A stretch of 64,000 nucleotides of DNA, taken from Agrobacterium salinitolerans. Its GTDB lineage: Bacteria > Pseudomonadota > Alphaproteobacteria > Rhizobiales > Rhizobiaceae. Under the pieces are notes generated by a model. The model was not told the origin of the DNA. It made no database searches and saw nothing but the letters and a program-made list of their open reading frames with translations. The position numbers and the translations under genes are program-made. Position 1 is the first letter of the stretch. Each line of letters starts with the position of its first letter. Of this stretch, positions 17,947 to 25,926 are shown piece after piece. Where the stretch lies: contig NZ_MRDH01000005.1 of NCBI RefSeq assembly GCF_002008225.1, forward strand, positions 124,001 to 188,000. The letters run 5' to 3'.

Positions 17947-19971
17947 TTATCGACCGCGATCCCGATCCTTGTCTAGGGGCGGGCGGAGTTTGATCGACTT
18001 TGGGATTTCCCGGCCGCGTTGTTGAGGTTTCTGGCGATCTCGGTTCGAACCATTATCTTCCGGTCGGTTCTGCTCCGCGTTGGACCGGCCAATGCGCAGG
18101 GCGTCAAGGGAGCGATTGTTCGAACTCTTGTTGATCACCCCCTGCTCCGCCACGTGGTCGCGACCGGCAGCCGACTTCGTTTCCAAGCTGTCAGAAGAGC
18201 GCTTGCCGTTGCTAACGTGCGCGTGGTCCCGGTTCTTGCTCACGCGCGAGTCCAACTGCAGCCCGACCACCTTGCTGATGACACCGGTCGCTTGCTCGAA
18301 GAGCAGCCGATCGCTTGGATTGAGAATCTTCGCGGCGACGCTGACTGCGGTGGTTGCGAGCGTCTCCTTTGCAGCTTTTGCCTGCGCAGCGCTAATCGGT
18401 GTTGATCGTAGCATGTGTTCCTCTCCTATCACTCTTTTGGGATCCTGTCCTTCGCGCACGGCCGTTTCCAACCGGCGGTACTCACGCTGCAGCGCGATCG
18501 AGAGATCGTAACTCAATTCGCGGGCCGTGCTGGGGGCACTGCGGTCTTTGGCAACGCCTTCCAACATCTTGATGACGCGCCCAATTGACTGCTGGGTCTG
18601 ATCGAATCGCTTCCTCGCCTCTTCCAGCTTCGGCGCCGTGGGCGTATCACGAAGCTTGGAGATTACCTTTTCAACGACATCAGTCGGTGCGGTCGCACCC
18701 ATGCGGTGAAACATCTCCCACTCCCACCGCTTCACCGGCGGCGGACCGGCACGTTCGACACGCTTTTGACGATCGATAGCTATGCCGCGTTCCCGCGCCT
18801 TTTCGGCAAACCGAGTGCGCCACTCCGTGAAGTCCCGGATATTGGGATTGAGCATCTTGCCGCTGGTGTTGCGCAGCCCTACGATCACATGCAGGTGCGG
18901 ATGCTTATCAAGATCATTTCGATTGTGGACGGCATAAGCGTAGCGGTGACCGAAAAATTGCTCCCTCAGGAAGTCTCGGCCGGCGAGGGCGAACTGAGCC
19001 CGGTCGACATTGGCCGGCCCCGACAGCAAAAGATGCATGAAGTCCCGAGGCTGGCGCGTCTGCATGAGCGCCGCGACGATCTTACCTTCTGCCGTGATCT
19101 GCTTGTGATCGCTTGTCGTGATCTCGCGCCGAGCGGCGCCTTGAAGATAGCGGCCGCTTCTTCCCGGACGCTCCTCAATGTGCGTCTTTGTAGAAAGCGT
19201 TACTTTCGCGCCTCCTCGCTGCATCGCATGCAGGGCCGCCGTGAACCCCTTCGGACCACTTGAAAACTCTGCCGGATAACGTGAGACGGACGTGATCCCC
19301 TCCATCCGCAATGCCTTGTCCACACGCGCATCGATTGCGTGGACGTCATCGATATCAGCGGCAATGCGGTTCAGGCTGCTGCGGTCGGATCGGTCCCTCT
19401 TTTCATGCGCAATGACCAGCGCGAGGTCCAAACGGGAATGGCCCTTCACACCTTCGCTTACACTGAACGCGTAGGTTCGATCGGTATCGCCAATATCGCG
19501 AAATCCCTCGGACGCAAGCGAGCTCACCGCACGGGCAACCTGCTCCCGGCCGGTAGGCTCGAGCTCATAGCTCAGTCGCAGAACGTCCTTGCTTCCTTGC
19601 CGACTTCCGAACTCGCGCTCCCATGAACGAACCGCTGCGCTGAGATCGGTGACTTCTCGGCCATCCTGGTCGTGCGCCTTTTCTTCCTTGCTTTGATAGG
19701 CAAGCACGTTACGTGCGGAGGTAGCTCCTGCTCCATAGGACAGCACCTTTACGACCACCGCGTTGTTGCCACTCGCTCGGCTGAATGCTGTCCCCGCACC
19801 AGCGTTACGCGCTCCTGAGAGTATGCCAACTTTGGTACTCGGCGCCGGCTTTTTCGCTCCGCCGCCCCCGCCGCCGCGACGCCGAAGTTCGTCCTCTATG
19901 AGCTCAAAATAGCTCGGCAGCCTGCGGCCTTCGGGCCTAGACCTTGAGCGACTTCTGCTGAGGTCGTTCAT
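17947..19971 (-). CDS. Conjugative relaxase, MOB-P-like
   Basis: A 674-residue DNA-nicking relaxase. After a basic, glycine-rich N-terminus come VVKVLSYGAGATSARNVLAYQSKEE, whose Tyr is a candidate nucleophile, and a second conserved block around residue 300-370 that includes YAYAVHNRNDLDKHPHLHVIVG. The latter fits the H-x-D...P-H-x-H metal-binding motif III of relaxases such as VirD2 and TraI. The C-terminal 250 residues are basic and charged, as in relaxases secreted by a type IV system. The start is supported by AGGAGATACG. It is last in an operon with an accessory protein, an RHH protein and a ParA/VirC1-like protein. It should nick the TATCCTG site described at 45.66 kb, although that link is inferred. 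Confidence 0.85.
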   Translation of the reverse strand: MNDLSRSRSRSRPEGRRLPSYFELIEDELRRRGGGGGGAKKPAPSTKVGILSGARNAGAGTAFSRASGNNAVVVKVLSYGAGATSARNVLAYQSKEEKAHDQDGREVTDLSAAVRSWEREFGSRQGSKDVLRLSYELEPTGREQVARAVSSLASEGFRDIGDTDRTYAFSVSEGVKGHSRLDLALVIAHEKRDRSDRSSLNRIAADIDDVHAIDARVDKALRMEGITSVSRYPAEFSSGPKGFTAALHAMQRGGAKVTLSTKTHIEERPGRSGRYLQGAARREITTSDHKQITAEGKIVAALMQTRQPRDFMHLLLSGPANVDRAQFALAGRDFLREQFFGHRYAYAVHNRNDLDKHPHLHVIVGLRNTSGKMLNPNIRDFTEWRTRFAEKARERGIAIDRQKRVERAGPPPVKRWEWEMFHRMGATAPTDVVEKVISKLRDTPTAPKLEEARKRFDQTQQSIGRVIKMLEGVAKDRSAPSTARELSYDLSIALQREYRRLETAVREGQDPKRVIGEEHMLRSTPISAAQAKAAKETLATTAVSVAAKILNPSDRLLFEQATGVISKVVGLQLDSRVSKNRDHAHVSNGKRSSDSLETKSAAGRDHVAEQGVINKSSNNRSLDALRIGRSNAEQNRPEDNGSNRDRQKPQQRGREIPKSIKLRPPLDKDRDRGR

Positions 19972-20329
19972 CGTATCTCCTGATCAGGTCGGCGATAAAG
20001 GTTGACGGTCTGACGAAAGCTGCATCCCTGATTGAATCCATGGCTCCCATGACCTCATCCAGCTTTGCCATGATGGCCGTCCCCAGTATGGCTTGCTCGT
20101 CCTTTTGAGAGAGAAACTCTTCGTTGCGAAAGGCGAGCTCGCGGAGGAACTGGTGCATGTTTCCCAACTGCCGGTCATGCTCTTCTAGCATCGCCGGTAT
20201 ATGCATGATCTCCCTGGTAACGATCAGTTTCGCGACGAGGTTGGCGGAGGTATCGAGACGGCTTGCAAGTTGTTCCACGTTGCTGAGGACATGGGCGGGC
20301 AGACGGAACATGATGGCGGCTTCACGCAT
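19937..20329 (-). CDS. Relaxosome accessory protein, MobC-like
   Basis: A 130-residue cytoplasmic protein whose 3' end overlaps the relaxase start by 35 bases, indicating translational coupling. The sequence RLPAHVLSNVEQLASRLDTSANLVAKLIVTREI resembles the N-terminal DNA-binding part of plasmid mobilisation proteins, followed by a long helical segment (LEEHDRQLGNMHQFLRELAFRNEEFL) suited to oligomerisation. MobC-type proteins help open the DNA at the nick site and stimulate relaxase. Similarity is by layout and position more than by a signature, hence the moderate confidence. Confidence 0.55.
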   Translation of the reverse strand: MREAAIMFRLPAHVLSNVEQLASRLDTSANLVAKLIVTREIMHIPAMLEEHDRQLGNMHQFLRELAFRNEEFLSQKDEQAILGTAIMAKLDEVMGAMDSIRDAAFVRPSTFIADLIRRYDERPQQKSLKV

Positions 20330-20333
20330 CTGC

Positions 20334-20738
20334 CTACAGACCCCTCGCCTTCAAGGCTTCGAGGATCAGTCTGTGGGTCGCCGATGAAAGTTGCTCGTGC
20401 CGTTCAAGCGATACACGGAAAATCTTCGTCAGCACGTCGTCGTCGAGATAAAGAGAAATGCGCTTCCGCTTGACTGATCCTGCGCTACCCCCGGTTTCAC
20501 TCTTGATTGCCTGTTCTTGCCGGGTTTTGCTTTTGACCGGAGGGCGCCGGGGCTCCGGCGCCATTTCCTTCTCGACGCTCGGCAATTGCGCCTGGGAAGG
20601 ATCCTCCGGCATAAGCTTGTCGAGGTCGAGGCTGGTCGGCATGTAGGAGGTCGCATCCTCCTCTACATCCTTCGCCTGATCTTCCCTCGATCGGGCTAGA
20701 GCGAGAATGTTGCCAGCTGGCGTTCTTTCCCTCGACAT
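20334..20738 (-). CDS. Ribbon-helix-helix DNA-binding protein, VirC2-like
   Basis: A 134-residue protein. The first 85 residues are polar, proline-rich and probably disordered; the last 45 (KRKRISLYLDDDVLTKIFRVSLERHEQLSSATHRLILEALK) form a ribbon-helix-helix fold. Its gene lies 5 bases after a ParA-like ATPase gene, the same order as virC1-virC2 on Ti plasmids, where VirC2 binds the overdrive sequence beside the T-DNA border. I infer the same role here, acting on the octamer tract beside the proposed nick site. A simple plasmid repressor is the alternative. Confidence 0.6.
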   Translation of the reverse strand: MSRERTPAGNILALARSREDQAKDVEEDATSYMPTSLDLDKLMPEDPSQAQLPSVEKEMAPEPRRPPVKSKTRQEQAIKSETGGSAGSVKRKRISLYLDDDVLTKIFRVSLERHEQLSSATHRLILEALKARGL

Positions 20739-20743
20739 CGCGC

Positions 20744-21493
20744 TCAGGCGGCCTCGGCCTGCAGGAGGCCAATAAATTCGTTGTTGATCTTTTTGACCAG
20801 GTCGATGGCGTCAAGCACACTTTCTGAGGCACGCCGCTTAGCGGAGGGGGTCAGCGCCGGATTGTTCTCGATGCTGGCAAGCTTGGAGTAAAGCGACCCG
20901 AAGCCCGCGCCGACGTCGCTGAAGTGATTGCTCTTCCGGATGACTGTGTCAACCATCGGAATTCGGCCACTCGTCAGGATAGCATGAACCTCCGGAAGAG
21001 AGCGATTATGCTTGAGCGCGATCATGTCCACATAGTTCCAGATCGCCGCGTACGGGATCGGACCTTGCGACCGCTTTCTGGAAATTTCCTTCAGGATCGT
21101 TGCCACCTTGATGGCGGAGGTCGCGGCCGTCGGTTCGGGTATGACGGGTATCAGGACCGCATCGCACTCGTAATAGACCTCAATGGCGCGTTGGTGAACG
21201 TATCCGCCGACGTCGTAGATCCGGATATCGGCCGCCGGCGCCTGCGCGAGACGATCGGCAAACCGGTCGTCTGGAGCGACCCGCAGATGCAGCAGCGTGC
21301 CATCGCTCGGGAGCAGTCCCCGTTTCATGGAAACATTGTACCAGCGCGTCGACGATTCCTGCTCGTCACAATCGATGAGCAGTGTTCTGTGCCCTTGCTG
21401 GGCGAACTCAGCTGCGAGATTGACGTTCAAGGTCGATTTCCCGGCGCCGCCCTTGAAGGTCGATATCGCGAGCGAAAGTGGTTTGCCTGTCAT
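20744..21493 (-). CDS. ParA/MinD-family ATPase, VirC1-like
   Basis: A 249-residue ATPase with the deviant Walker A FKGGAGKST near the N-terminus, switch I DCDEQESSTRW and a Walker-A' region IRIYDVGGYVHQ. The frame is open far upstream, but the ATG at 21493 gives the standard start MTGKPLSLAISTFKGG. ParA-type proteins move or position cargo; VirC1 brings relaxosome DNA to the cell pole and the VirD4 coupling protein. The operon with an RHH protein, an accessory protein and a relaxase makes a VirC1 role more likely than plasmid partition. No parB homologue sits next to it. Confidence 0.8.
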   Translation of the reverse strand: MTGKPLSLAISTFKGGAGKSTLNVNLAAEFAQQGHRTLLIDCDEQESSTRWYNVSMKRGLLPSDGTLLHLRVAPDDRFADRLAQAPAADIRIYDVGGYVHQRAIEVYYECDAVLIPVIPEPTAATSAIKVATILKEISRKRSQGPIPYAAIWNYVDMIALKHNRSLPEVHAILTSGRIPMVDTVIRKSNHFSDVGAGFGSLYSKLASIENNPALTPSAKRRASESVLDAIDLVKKINNEFIGLLQAEAA

Positions 21494-21501
21494 TGAATCC
21501 C

Positions 21502-21900
21502 TCAGCCTCGAAGTTTTGCTTGGGCTTGCGTGCGCTGGCGAGCCGCGATCAGATCGTCGTTGATCCTCGTTGCTTCGCGCTCTCGGGCTGTATCTGCCTT
21601 GAGATCCCTCCCTGGCCAGAGCTTCAAGACCGGCAGAAGAAGGAGCACGAAGAAGGTGATCGTCGCGCCTTTGAACCAAGCTGACTGCGCATACAGACTG
21701 GCCGCCCACTCCCATAGTGCCCGCGTCCATTCCTCGGGGAACAAGAGATACGAAATCGTCAGCGCAAGGGCGTAAGCAACAAAGGCTGCGATCAATACGC
21801 AGGCGGCCGAGACGACCAAAAAGTTGGCGCTCAAGATTAGGAACCAAAGGGCCTTGAACGGGAAGATCACGATCCTGATGGCCGTACGCTGTACCGACAT
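21502..21900 (-). CDS. Small inner-membrane protein of the mobilisation operon
   Basis: A 132-residue protein with two or three hydrophobic segments (about residues 14-50 and 76-93), ending in a charged helix rich in Arg and Ala (REREATRINDDLIAARQRTQAQAK). I do not recognise a family. It is the first gene of the mobilisation operon, 8 bases before the ParA-like gene. It could anchor the ParA-like protein or the relaxosome at the membrane. A palindromic operator-like site at 21969 lies 69 bases upstream. Confidence 0.65.
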   Translation of the reverse strand: MSVQRTAIRIVIFPFKALWFLILSANFLVVSAACVLIAAFVAYALALTISYLLFPEEWTRALWEWAASLYAQSAWFKGATITFFVLLLLPVLKLWPGRDLKADTAREREATRINDDLIAARQRTQAQAKLRG

Positions 21901-21968
21901 CTACCTTTCTCCATGTCCCGATTTCGCGTTTGAACAGACATATCGCAATCGCGTCGACTTTTCCAGAC

Positions 21969-21984
21969 TTGCACTGCAGTATAA
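21969..21984. promoter_or_regulatory. Shared palindromic operator, copy 1 (mobilisation / secreted-protein operons)
   Basis: TTGCACTGCAGTATAA fits the site TTWWAC-TRSR-GTWWAA in the right half-site and spacer, with two deviations in the left half. It sits in the 112-base gap between the divergent mobilisation operon and the operon of secreted proteins, and includes a TATAAT-like -10 for the rightward one. Other copies are at 25877, 42460, 42516 and 43887. Confidence 0.6.
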
Positions 21985-22012
21985 TTTTGTGCATCATCCC
22001 CAGAGCCAATTG

Positions 22013-22708
22013 ATGACGGACGCAAGCATGAATCCTGGCGCACGACGGCTCACTCAAATCCTCTTCTGCACAATTGCATGCGCGACAAATAGAGTGGCGC
22101 TTGCGGGCGAAGAGGATGCCGTCTCAAGATTTGTCGGGCATTATCAGGAGGCTTATGCGGAAGGGCGTGACCTGATCCCTGCCCCCCACAAGCCCCTGGA
22201 TACTGCGTCGATCGGCGGGCGGCTCGACCTGCACGCCATCGCACCTGAGGCCGCACTGAGCGGAAGCGCGTTTCTTGCGTCGGACGGAACCATCGTCAAA
22301 TTGGCCGGCGTCCAAGGTTGCCTGTCGACTGAGCAGATGGAATTCGCCGGCCTGCAGACCACATGCACGATGGTGTCGCTCGCGGGCCTAACCGCTTTGC
22401 TCGGGGAGGCTGAGGCCGCCGCCGGCAACGCTTTCCCGTGCCATTTCCTCGGGCAGAATAACGGCTCGCCAACCGTACGTTTTGCCGAATGCTTCTTCAT
22501 GAAAAACGGTGAAACACAATCGCTTTCTGAAGTGCTCATCAGCAAAGGTGTAGCTTTCGCGGCTCGCGATCGCACCAGCCGGGCAGTGTTTCCGGAATAT
22601 GCGCAGGCAGAAGAACGCGCACAGAAAGCCAGAGCCGGAATCTGGGCTAGCGCCCACTTCACGCATCCCTACGGTGAGCGCTATCGCGCAAATCCCTCCA
22701 CGAACTGA
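22013..22708 (+). CDS. Secreted nuclease-fold (SNase-like) protein 1
   Basis: A 231-residue exported protein. The start at 22013 is one of two possible (the other, 22028, gives MNPGARRLTQ and a tidier signal peptide ending VALA). The C-terminal 130 residues follow the staphylococcal-nuclease layout: GTIVKLAGVQGCLSTEQ, then LSEVLISKGVAFAARDRTS and AEERAQKARAGIWAS. Catalytic residues of true nucleases are not present: the RLxGxDxPE segment reads KLAGVQGCLS. Four or more cysteines suggest disulphides in the periplasm. It overlaps the next, related gene by one base. A structural or DNA-handling role at the conjugation channel is a guess. Confidence 0.7.
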   Translation: MTDASMNPGARRLTQILFCTIACATNRVALAGEEDAVSRFVGHYQEAYAEGRDLIPAPHKPLDTASIGGRLDLHAIAPEAALSGSAFLASDGTIVKLAGVQGCLSTEQMEFAGLQTTCTMVSLAGLTALLGEAEAAAGNAFPCHFLGQNNGSPTVRFAECFFMKNGETQSLSEVLISKGVAFAARDRTSRAVFPEYAQAEERAQKARAGIWASAHFTHPYGERYRANPSTN

Positions 22709-23349
22709 TGAGGTTCCTGATGTTGATGTCCATTCTAGCAGCTTCCGGCTTCTACGCAGGCATCAGCATCATGCCGATGCTGGCCGGCCAAAGTCGTCCT
22801 GATGCCACGCGTCACCCGCCGGTAATCATCCCTGTTCAGGCCATCGAGAGCCAACTCGCCGGCGGCAGCGGGGAGAGCGATGGAACCGCATTCGTCCCGT
22901 TTCCAGAACAGGCGCAATTCGAAACCGGCGATACGTGGATTTCCGGTGGACGGCGATATCGTCTCTATGGCCTGCAAGCATGTTTGCGCGGAACCGCCGT
23001 CACAATTTCTCCCGGTGTTGTGAGGGATTGCGGTGAGCTCAACCTGATCATGGTCCAGGCGTTGATTAGAGATATGAAGCCAGTCTGCACGACCATCAAG
23101 GATATCGATCAGAACAATGCCGTGGTCGGCTGCCAGACGACAACAGGCAAACGGCGCTATGATCTTGCAACGTACATGATCGCGGAGGGGTGGGGATTCG
23201 CCGCCGTCGACACCTTCGGCCATCTGGTCGTTCCCGGCTACAGGGTAGCAGAAGAAAGCGCACGATCGGCTCGCACCGGCCTTTGGGCCTACGCGGACAT
23301 GCCTCACCCCGTCGCAATCCTTGCGGGCCAAGGGAGCGCACAACGATGA
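22708..23349 (+). CDS. Secreted nuclease-fold (SNase-like) protein 2
   Basis: A 213-residue exported or membrane-anchored protein with a hydrophobic N-terminus (MRFLMLMSILAASGFYAG). The SNase-like core runs from about residue 80: RRYRLYGLQACLRGT, an inner region with paired cysteines (GVVRDCGEL, MKPVCTT, VVGCQTT), then ATYMIAEGWGFAAVDTFGHLVV and AEESARSARTGLWAYA, the typical C-terminal AE-AR--GLW signature. The Asp and Glu of the nuclease active site are absent. The ATG overlaps the stop of the previous gene (TGATG) and its own stop overlaps the next start (ATGA), so the three paralogues are translationally coupled. Confidence 0.72.
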   Translation: MRFLMLMSILAASGFYAGISIMPMLAGQSRPDATRHPPVIIPVQAIESQLAGGSGESDGTAFVPFPEQAQFETGDTWISGGRRYRLYGLQACLRGTAVTISPGVVRDCGELNLIMVQALIRDMKPVCTTIKDIDQNNAVVGCQTTTGKRRYDLATYMIAEGWGFAAVDTFGHLVVPGYRVAEESARSARTGLWAYADMPHPVAILAGQGSAQR

Positions 23350-23969
23350 AACTTGTTTCGCTCTCGATCATATTTTTGACGATGACAGTGGCGGCACCGA
23401 AGGCACAAGTCCGGCCAGTTGACATCCCGCGTCAGATTTATGGAAAGGTCCAGGTCGTCGATGCGACGACCCTTGAGTTCAGGAAAGGCGCACAGACAGT
23501 GCGGCTTGCCGGATATGAAGCCCCTCGCCTCGAGCAAACGGCAACGAGCGATGGCGTCGACTGGCCGGTGGGCCAGGTCTCGCGGGCCTGGATGATCCTG
23601 CGAACACTCGGGCAGGACGTCAACTGCGCACCAATTGCTCGCGACGCCAACGGTGTGATCCTCGCACACTGCTTCGTCGGGGAGACAAACCTCGCCGCCA
23701 CGGCGATCGCAGAAGGGATCGGCTATGCGTTCAATTACCGCGGCGAACCTCAGGTTCTCGCTTATTTCGATATCGAGAGGAAGGCGCGCGGCCTCGGATA
23801 CGGCGTGTGGTCATCGCCAGATCTTCTTCCTCCCTGGCTCTTCGCCGCGTCGACGGCGAATGGGGACAAGGCAAGGGATTCTTCACTGGAGCCTGGCGGC
23901 GGCTTGCCCCTGCCCTTGCCCGTTGTTCCCGCCAAATCGTCCACTCCCAACGACGTGCATGGAGGTTGA
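23346..23969 (+). CDS. Secreted nuclease-fold (SNase-like) protein 3
   Basis: A 207-residue protein with a signal peptide (MKLVSLSIIFLTMTVAAPKAQ). It is the paralogue closest to a real thermonuclease: VQVVDATTLEF, TVRLAGYEAPRLEQ, then LAATAIAEGIGYAFNYRGE and IERKARGLGYGVWSS. The position of the catalytic Glu in the D-x-P-E segment is Arg (EAPRLE), the metal Asp there is Glu, and the Arg of the YGR segment is Val (ANGVILA). The Arg of RLAG is kept. The proline-rich tail is short. I expect a binding fold, not an enzyme. It overlaps the upstream gene by 4 bases and abuts the next. Confidence 0.75.
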   Translation: MKLVSLSIIFLTMTVAAPKAQVRPVDIPRQIYGKVQVVDATTLEFRKGAQTVRLAGYEAPRLEQTATSDGVDWPVGQVSRAWMILRTLGQDVNCAPIARDANGVILAHCFVGETNLAATAIAEGIGYAFNYRGEPQVLAYFDIERKARGLGYGVWSSPDLLPPWLFAASTANGDKARDSSLEPGGGLPLPLPVVPAKSSTPNDVHGG

Positions 23970-24281
23970 ATGAGCCGCATTGTTGCAGCCGCTGTAGCTC
24001 TCATACTGATAATCGGGTCGGCCTCGACGGCAATCGCCGAGGATGGCGCGACCCAGAAGCAGATAGACCAGCGCGACCCGGACTTTTGCGGAGCCGGAGG
24101 TGCTGGCTGCGATCCTGCCGAGGTGCAACGGTGGAAAGCGGTCGGCAACAGGCTTGCCGACCTCTCGTCAGCCGATCTCAGCCAATACGCCTACGCCTGC
24201 GCCAAGCATCCAGATTGGAAACAAGACTGCGAAACGAATCCGATCGTTATCCTGAAACGACTCGGGATCGAGGGATACTGA
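23970..24281 (+). CDS. Small secreted Cys-containing protein
   Basis: A 103-residue protein with a clear signal peptide (MSRIVAAAVALILIIGSASTAIAE). The mature part has four cysteines (FCGAGGAGC, YACAKHPDWKQDC), probably forming disulphides in the periplasm. Its ATG directly follows the upstream TGA. I recognise no family. Position in the operon with SNase-like and TrbM-like proteins suggests an accessory role in conjugation. Confidence 0.7.
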   Translation: MSRIVAAAVALILIIGSASTAIAEDGATQKQIDQRDPDFCGAGGAGCDPAEVQRWKAVGNRLADLSSADLSQYAYACAKHPDWKQDCETNPIVILKRLGIEGY

Positions 24282-24283
24282 AG

Positions 24284-24661
24284 ATGGCGCTGAACAAGCC
24301 TCCCGGAGGCGCGGTCTTGGCGGCCGCGATGGCCTTCCTGGTCGGCGCGACTGGCGGCTATGCGATCAACGAAGTGATCAGCAGTGGCCGCCAGACTGAT
24401 CTGGAACACGAGGTCGCCCGGCTGAAAAACGAAGCGTCACAAAAGGCGACAACTGAGGTCCCAAGTGACGAGGAGGCAAGCGCTGCGCTTGCGAAATCCG
24501 GACGGTCGATGCGCGTTTCGGAATGCAGACCGCGCCAGACAGTGCCGGGTGTGACTTGCTCAGGCATCATTACGACGACCGCTGGATCATTTGCCGGGAC
24601 AAGCCAACCCGGCGTGCTTTCCTTTGCGAAAATCGATGGAGTCTGGCGGCAAATCCAATGA
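24284..24661 (+). CDS. Membrane-anchored hypothetical protein of the tra-like operon
   Basis: A 125-residue protein with one N-terminal membrane helix (GAVLAAAMAFLVGATGGYAI), a short coiled-coil-like stretch (LEHEVARLKNEASQK) and a C-terminal domain with two cysteines (ECRPRQTVPGVTCSG) and a beta-rich end. The ATG lies 2 bases after the previous stop, and the stop overlaps ATGA of a possible next start. No family recognised. Confidence 0.65.
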   Translation: MALNKPPGGAVLAAAMAFLVGATGGYAINEVISSGRQTDLEHEVARLKNEASQKATTEVPSDEEASAALAKSGRSMRVSECRPRQTVPGVTCSGIITTTAGSFAGTSQPGVLSFAKIDGVWRQIQ

Positions 24662-24681
24662 TAACGTCGAAGGAGCGGACC

Positions 24682-25227
24682 GTGAGACAAATACTAATAT
24701 TGGCTGCGATCCTCACCGGATCGGCCTTTCCGCCATCGGCGACAACCGCGAGGGCCGAGGATGCATCGTGGGGCTGCCAGGTTCTGCTGTGCGCCGCTTC
24801 ACAGAACCCGTCCTGGCACGGCGTTTCCTACTGCGTTCCGCCCATGACAAAGCTCATCGCGGCGATGAAGGAGCCGGGATTTTCGTGGCCTATTTGCCAT
24901 GAGGCCGAGGCCGGAAAGCCGGGGCACGAGACCTACGAAGACTGCCCGGCAGGCACCACGGTTGGCAGCAGTTCGCAGACTGGCGATGGCCGGAGCAGTG
25001 AGCCTGACCAATGCATCAGAACTGTTGATGTTTGCCGATCTCCAGGGCTGCGCGCTTCCGACGGCAATCAGAGCAATATCGTGATACGACGGAGCTTCGG
25101 CGATCGAGGCGATAGCTGCATTCAGCAGATCGCGACGCCCCGGCCGCGCCGTGCGGACCCCTATTACTTCGATATCTTGAACGAACAAGGCGTGAAGCAG
25201 AGGTTCTGGTTCAACCTGAACCATTAA
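24682..25227 (+). CDS. TrbM-like conjugal transfer protein
   Basis: A 181-residue secreted protein. I prefer the GTG at 24682, which follows AAGGAGCGGACC, to the in-frame ATG at 24658 that overlaps the previous stop. It gives a signal peptide (MRQILILAAILTGSAF...). The segment WGCQVLLCAASQNPSWHGVSYCVPPMTKL followed by FSWPICHEA resembles TrbM, a periplasmic conjugation protein with a C-x4-CL...C...P...C-P pattern. The C-terminal 80 residues are not recognised. It closes the operon of six coupled secreted proteins that starts at 22013. Confidence 0.65.
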   Translation: MRQILILAAILTGSAFPPSATTARAEDASWGCQVLLCAASQNPSWHGVSYCVPPMTKLIAAMKEPGFSWPICHEAEAGKPGHETYEDCPAGTTVGSSSQTGDGRSSEPDQCIRTVDVCRSPGLRASDGNQSNIVIRRSFGDRGDSCIQQIATPRPRRADPYYFDILNEQGVKQRFWFNLNH

Positions 25228-25257
25228 TCCACGTCGAACCAATGTCTCCGCAAGAAC

Positions 25258-25599
25258 TTACGTCGGCTCGTCGGTGGTTTTCTTTTTCCTTCGACGGGCT
25301 CGCCACGCGGCGATCCGAGCAAAGTCACTGCCCGAAACTTTGAACAACTCCTCAATCGTGACATTCCACTCGCGCTGCATCTTGTCGAGGGTCGACAGCT
25401 TGACATCCCGCATGCCGCGAGTGACTTGCGACATGTACGCCTCCGACACGCCAAGTTGGTCGGCCAGATCCTTGTTCGTCAACCGCCGTTGAGCCTTCAA
25501 CCGCATTAGACCGATGGCGAGCCGTTCCTGGAAGGAGAGAGATGTCAGGTCAATCACATTCGAAACTTGGTCGGCGCCATCGTCCTTCAACCGCGGCAT
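25258..25599 (-). CDS. XRE-family regulator, candidate repressor of the transfer genes
   Basis: A 113-residue DNA-binding protein. The helix-turn-helix lies at about residues 30-85 (GLMRLKAQRRLTNKDLADQLGVSEAYMSQVTRGMRDVKLSTLDKM), followed by a short basic tail (AWRARRRKKKTTDEPT). It is convergent with the TrbM-like operon and divergent from the DUF1173-like operon, whose promoter region has a perfect palindrome of the shared operator family. No RctA or TraR-type regulator is present in the transfer region, so this is the obvious local candidate for binding those sites. That link is an inference. Confidence 0.85.
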   Translation of the reverse strand: MPRLKDDGADQVSNVIDLTSLSFQERLAIGLMRLKAQRRLTNKDLADQLGVSEAYMSQVTRGMRDVKLSTLDKMQREWNVTIEELFKVSGSDFARIAAWRARRRKKKTTDEPT

Positions 25600-25876
25600 C
25601 GAACGACACCCTCGCGCGGAGTTACCATCAACACACTCCCGAGCGACAGGGACCGATAACTACGCGCATGAGCCCGCCGACAGTCACGTGGATGTTTCAA
25701 GGTTCTACCGCTCATCCGATGCATAGGCTGTCCAGAGACCAAAAAATTTAGCGTTAACGTTCTTATCTTGTGTTCGACTTCAATACACCGCAGCGGCCAG
25801 CCTGTGCAAGTGAACCCCACGCCTCACGAAATGGACGGCTTAGTCTCCTTGTAGACCAATCTCTGATTGCTCAAAC

Positions 25877-25892
25877 TTTAACTGCGGTTAAA
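25877..25892. promoter_or_regulatory. Shared palindromic operator, copy 2 (DUF1173-like operon)
   Basis: TTTAACTGCGGTTAAA has perfect 6-bp arms around TGCG, 35 bases before the ATG at 25927. TTGCTC at 25868 and AAATTT at 25891 stand 17 bases apart, so the site may lie in the spacer of a promoter. The remainder of the 327-base gap 25600-25926 shows no gene. Confidence 0.65.
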
Positions 25893-25926
25893 TTTTTGAT
25901 CTGTTTCCTGTGAGAGGAGAATACCT

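Noticed and set aside
20744..21493. Plasmid partition locus (parA) as the identity of the ParA-like gene, with the 707-residue ParB-like protein as its partner
   Set aside because: The genes are 40 kb apart and the ParA-like gene is locked into the mobilisation operon beside an RHH protein and relaxase, the VirC1-VirC2 arrangement. No repABC-type organisation is seen.
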